Origin: Saccharomycopsis fibuligera x Saccharomycopsis cf. fibuligera
Lineage: Eukaryota; Ascomycota; Saccharomycetes; Ascoideales; Saccharomycopsidaceae
NCBI GenBank assembly: GCA_001936135.1
Contig: CP012817.1
Span: forward strand, 2,232,001 to 2,296,000
DNA: 64,000 bases
Direction of reading: 5' to 3'
Position 1 is the stretch's first letter, and each line of letters starts with the position of its first letter. This document shows, piece after piece, positions 62,999-64,000 of the stretch. A model generated the notes under the pieces. It was not told the DNA's origin. It did not search any database and was given only the letters and a program-made list of their open reading frames with translations. Position numbers and translations under genes: made by a program.

Positions 62999-64000
62999 TT
63001 AATGAGCAGAAATAGTTGGATACAATCTCTGCGGTTTTGGTTTTGATTCACTATCAACGTTAGCTTGAGTTTGTACGGTACCAGCACCGTCCTGCAATGA
63101 CCTGTTAATCCAGCCACGGATAGCTTCCACAAGCTCTTTGTGTCTTTGCAAAGTATCTCTGTCATCTTCATCTTTAGAGTCACTGCCACTAAGTTTCAAT
63201 TTATTGAACAAATCCGAAACATCATCTTCATCAGCTTTGTCGACAGACATTTTCTTTGCATCTTCTTTGCTGCTCTTTTGATTGACTCCAACGTTGCAGC
63301 CTCTAACATTGTCAAATGTAAATCTCGCAGAAACTTGTGGATATTGAAGCACATTAGTACCAGTTGACAATGATGGATATAATGAACCATTTACACCATT
63401 ACCAAGACCACTACTAGCACTAGCATTACCGTGGGTGTTAGCGCCACTTGAACTGTAACCGCCACCAAAGGACAAGGAACTTGGATACTGCGGCTGTTGC
63501 TGTTGCTGTTGCTGGACGACAGCTTGATGTTGCGGTTGATGTGACTGTTGCTGATCTGTATTCTTGTAAGCGATTTGCTGATCAATCGACGAGGACAATT
63601 GCTTGAAAAATTTATCCGCTTCAAGTAAATCGGTAGACTTGAGAGTAGTAGTATTAATGCCTCTCATACCACCACCATTGGAGACGTTACTGTTGTTGCT
63701 GTTGTTGTTGCTAGCACTACCAGTACCATTGTACAACGGCGGCAAGGTGTAATCACTATTACTGTTACCGAATCCAGAGTTACTACCTCTCAAACTATTA
63801 TCCAAATGGTTCAACTTCGAAGCAATATCTGGGTTGTAGTTGGACGATACCTTAGATCTCTTAATATCATCGTAAAATCCATTAATCAAATCACCAGTTT
63901 GTCTTCTTTTTCTATTTTCACCAGAGTATGGAGAATATGAGTATAAATCATTGCTGCTAAACCCATTACTGTTAGAATGACCGTAGTAGCTATTGTCATT
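62999..64000 (-). CDS. RIM101: pH-response transcription factor Rim101/PacC, C-terminal part (5' end outside window)
   Basis: The frame is open from the window edge to the stop at 62999-63001, giving about 333 residues. The block KRRQTGDLINGFYDDIKR, then YNPDIASKLN, matches the conserved PacC/Rim101 segment after the zinc fingers. Two YPx(L/I) motifs, YPSL (63368-63379) and YPTI (63011-63022, four residues before the stop codon), flank the C-terminal part, as the PalA/Rim20-binding motifs do around the processing site in PacC. Rim101 is cleaved by the Rim13 protease at alkaline pH and then enters the nucleus. The C2H2 zinc fingers should lie beyond 64000. The rest is Ser/Asn/Gln-rich (QQQQQQ near 63495), with the acidic, helical C-terminus DDVSDLFNKLKL. 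Zinc fingers were not seen, so identity rests on these motifs. Confidence 0.88.
   Translation of the reverse strand, partial: NDNSYYGHSNSNGFSSNDLYSYSPYSGENRKRRQTGDLINGFYDDIKRSKVSSNYNPDIASKLNHLDNSLRGSNSGFGNSNSDYTLPPLYNGTGSASNNNSNNSNVSNGGGMRGINTTTLKSTDLLEADKFFKQLSSSIDQQIAYKNTDQQQSHQPQHQAVVQQQQQQQPQYPSSLSFGGGYSSSGANTHGNASASSGLGNGVNGSLYPSLSTGTNVLQYPQVSARFTFDNVRGCNVGVNQKSSKEDAKKMSVDKADEDDVSDLFNKLKLSGSDSKDEDDRDTLQRHKELVEAIRGWINRSLQDGAGTVQTQANVDSESKPKPQRLYPTISAH

Overview
The window is nuclear DNA of a budding yeast (Saccharomycotina). Every recognisable protein is of yeast type: Cdc48, Utp11, Hul5, a mitochondrial aldehyde dehydrogenase, Ost3/Ost6, a YBR056W-type GH5 glucanase, Pho2/Grf10, Dnf3, Ssh4/Ear1, Orm1/2 and Rim101. 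No gene needs an intron, and the one clear tRNA (Ser-UGA) carries the short intron typical of yeast. The genus cannot be fixed by eye. In-frame CTG codons fall at positions where Leu or another hydrophobic residue is expected (in the GH5 protein and in Dnf3), which weakly favours the standard code over a CTG-Ser clade. Gene density is low: about 46 % of the window is coding, and many intergenic stretches run from 2 to 13 kb.

Layout. 1-1178 is the 5' part of a secreted/vacuolar subtilisin gene (minus), divergent from CDC48 (4065-6551, plus). UTP11 (7517-8254, plus), tRNA-Ser(UGA) (8716-8811, minus) and HUL5 (9032-12904, plus) follow. HUL5 converges on an ALD gene (13483-15072, minus), behind which lies a 2-kb promoter with two short tandem repeats. 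Then come OST3/6 (17080-18081, minus) and a RING-less SNF2 ATPase (18953-21844, minus), which shares a 346-bp promoter with a GH5 glucanase (22191-23696, plus). A FBXO21-like F-box gene (26284-28935, plus) converges on the PHO2/GRF10 homeobox gene (30830-33235, minus).

The most striking part is the 13.4 kb without any gene between PHO2 and the 3' end of DNF3 (46665-52514, minus). Its PHO2-proximal half is GC-rich and its DNF3-proximal half is AT-rich. Beyond it, DNF3 is divergent from SSH4/EAR1 (53437-55293, plus). A 4.3-kb gap follows, then an ORM gene (59572-60153, minus) and the C-terminal part of RIM101/PacC (62999-64000, minus, running off the window).

The genes form no operon or pathway cluster. 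Several concern ubiquitin and protein quality control (Cdc48, Hul5, the F-box protein, the Rsp5 adaptor Ssh4) and others concern membranes and lipids (Dnf3, Orm, Ssh4), but nothing in the sequence shows that their proximity is functional. Recurrent non-coding features are long A/T homopolymers (14 tracts of 21-42 bp, all intergenic), GC-rich islands over 5' regions, clustered TCCGCA motifs and a few perfect hairpins. I saw no retroelement, DNA transposon, CRISPR array or rDNA.
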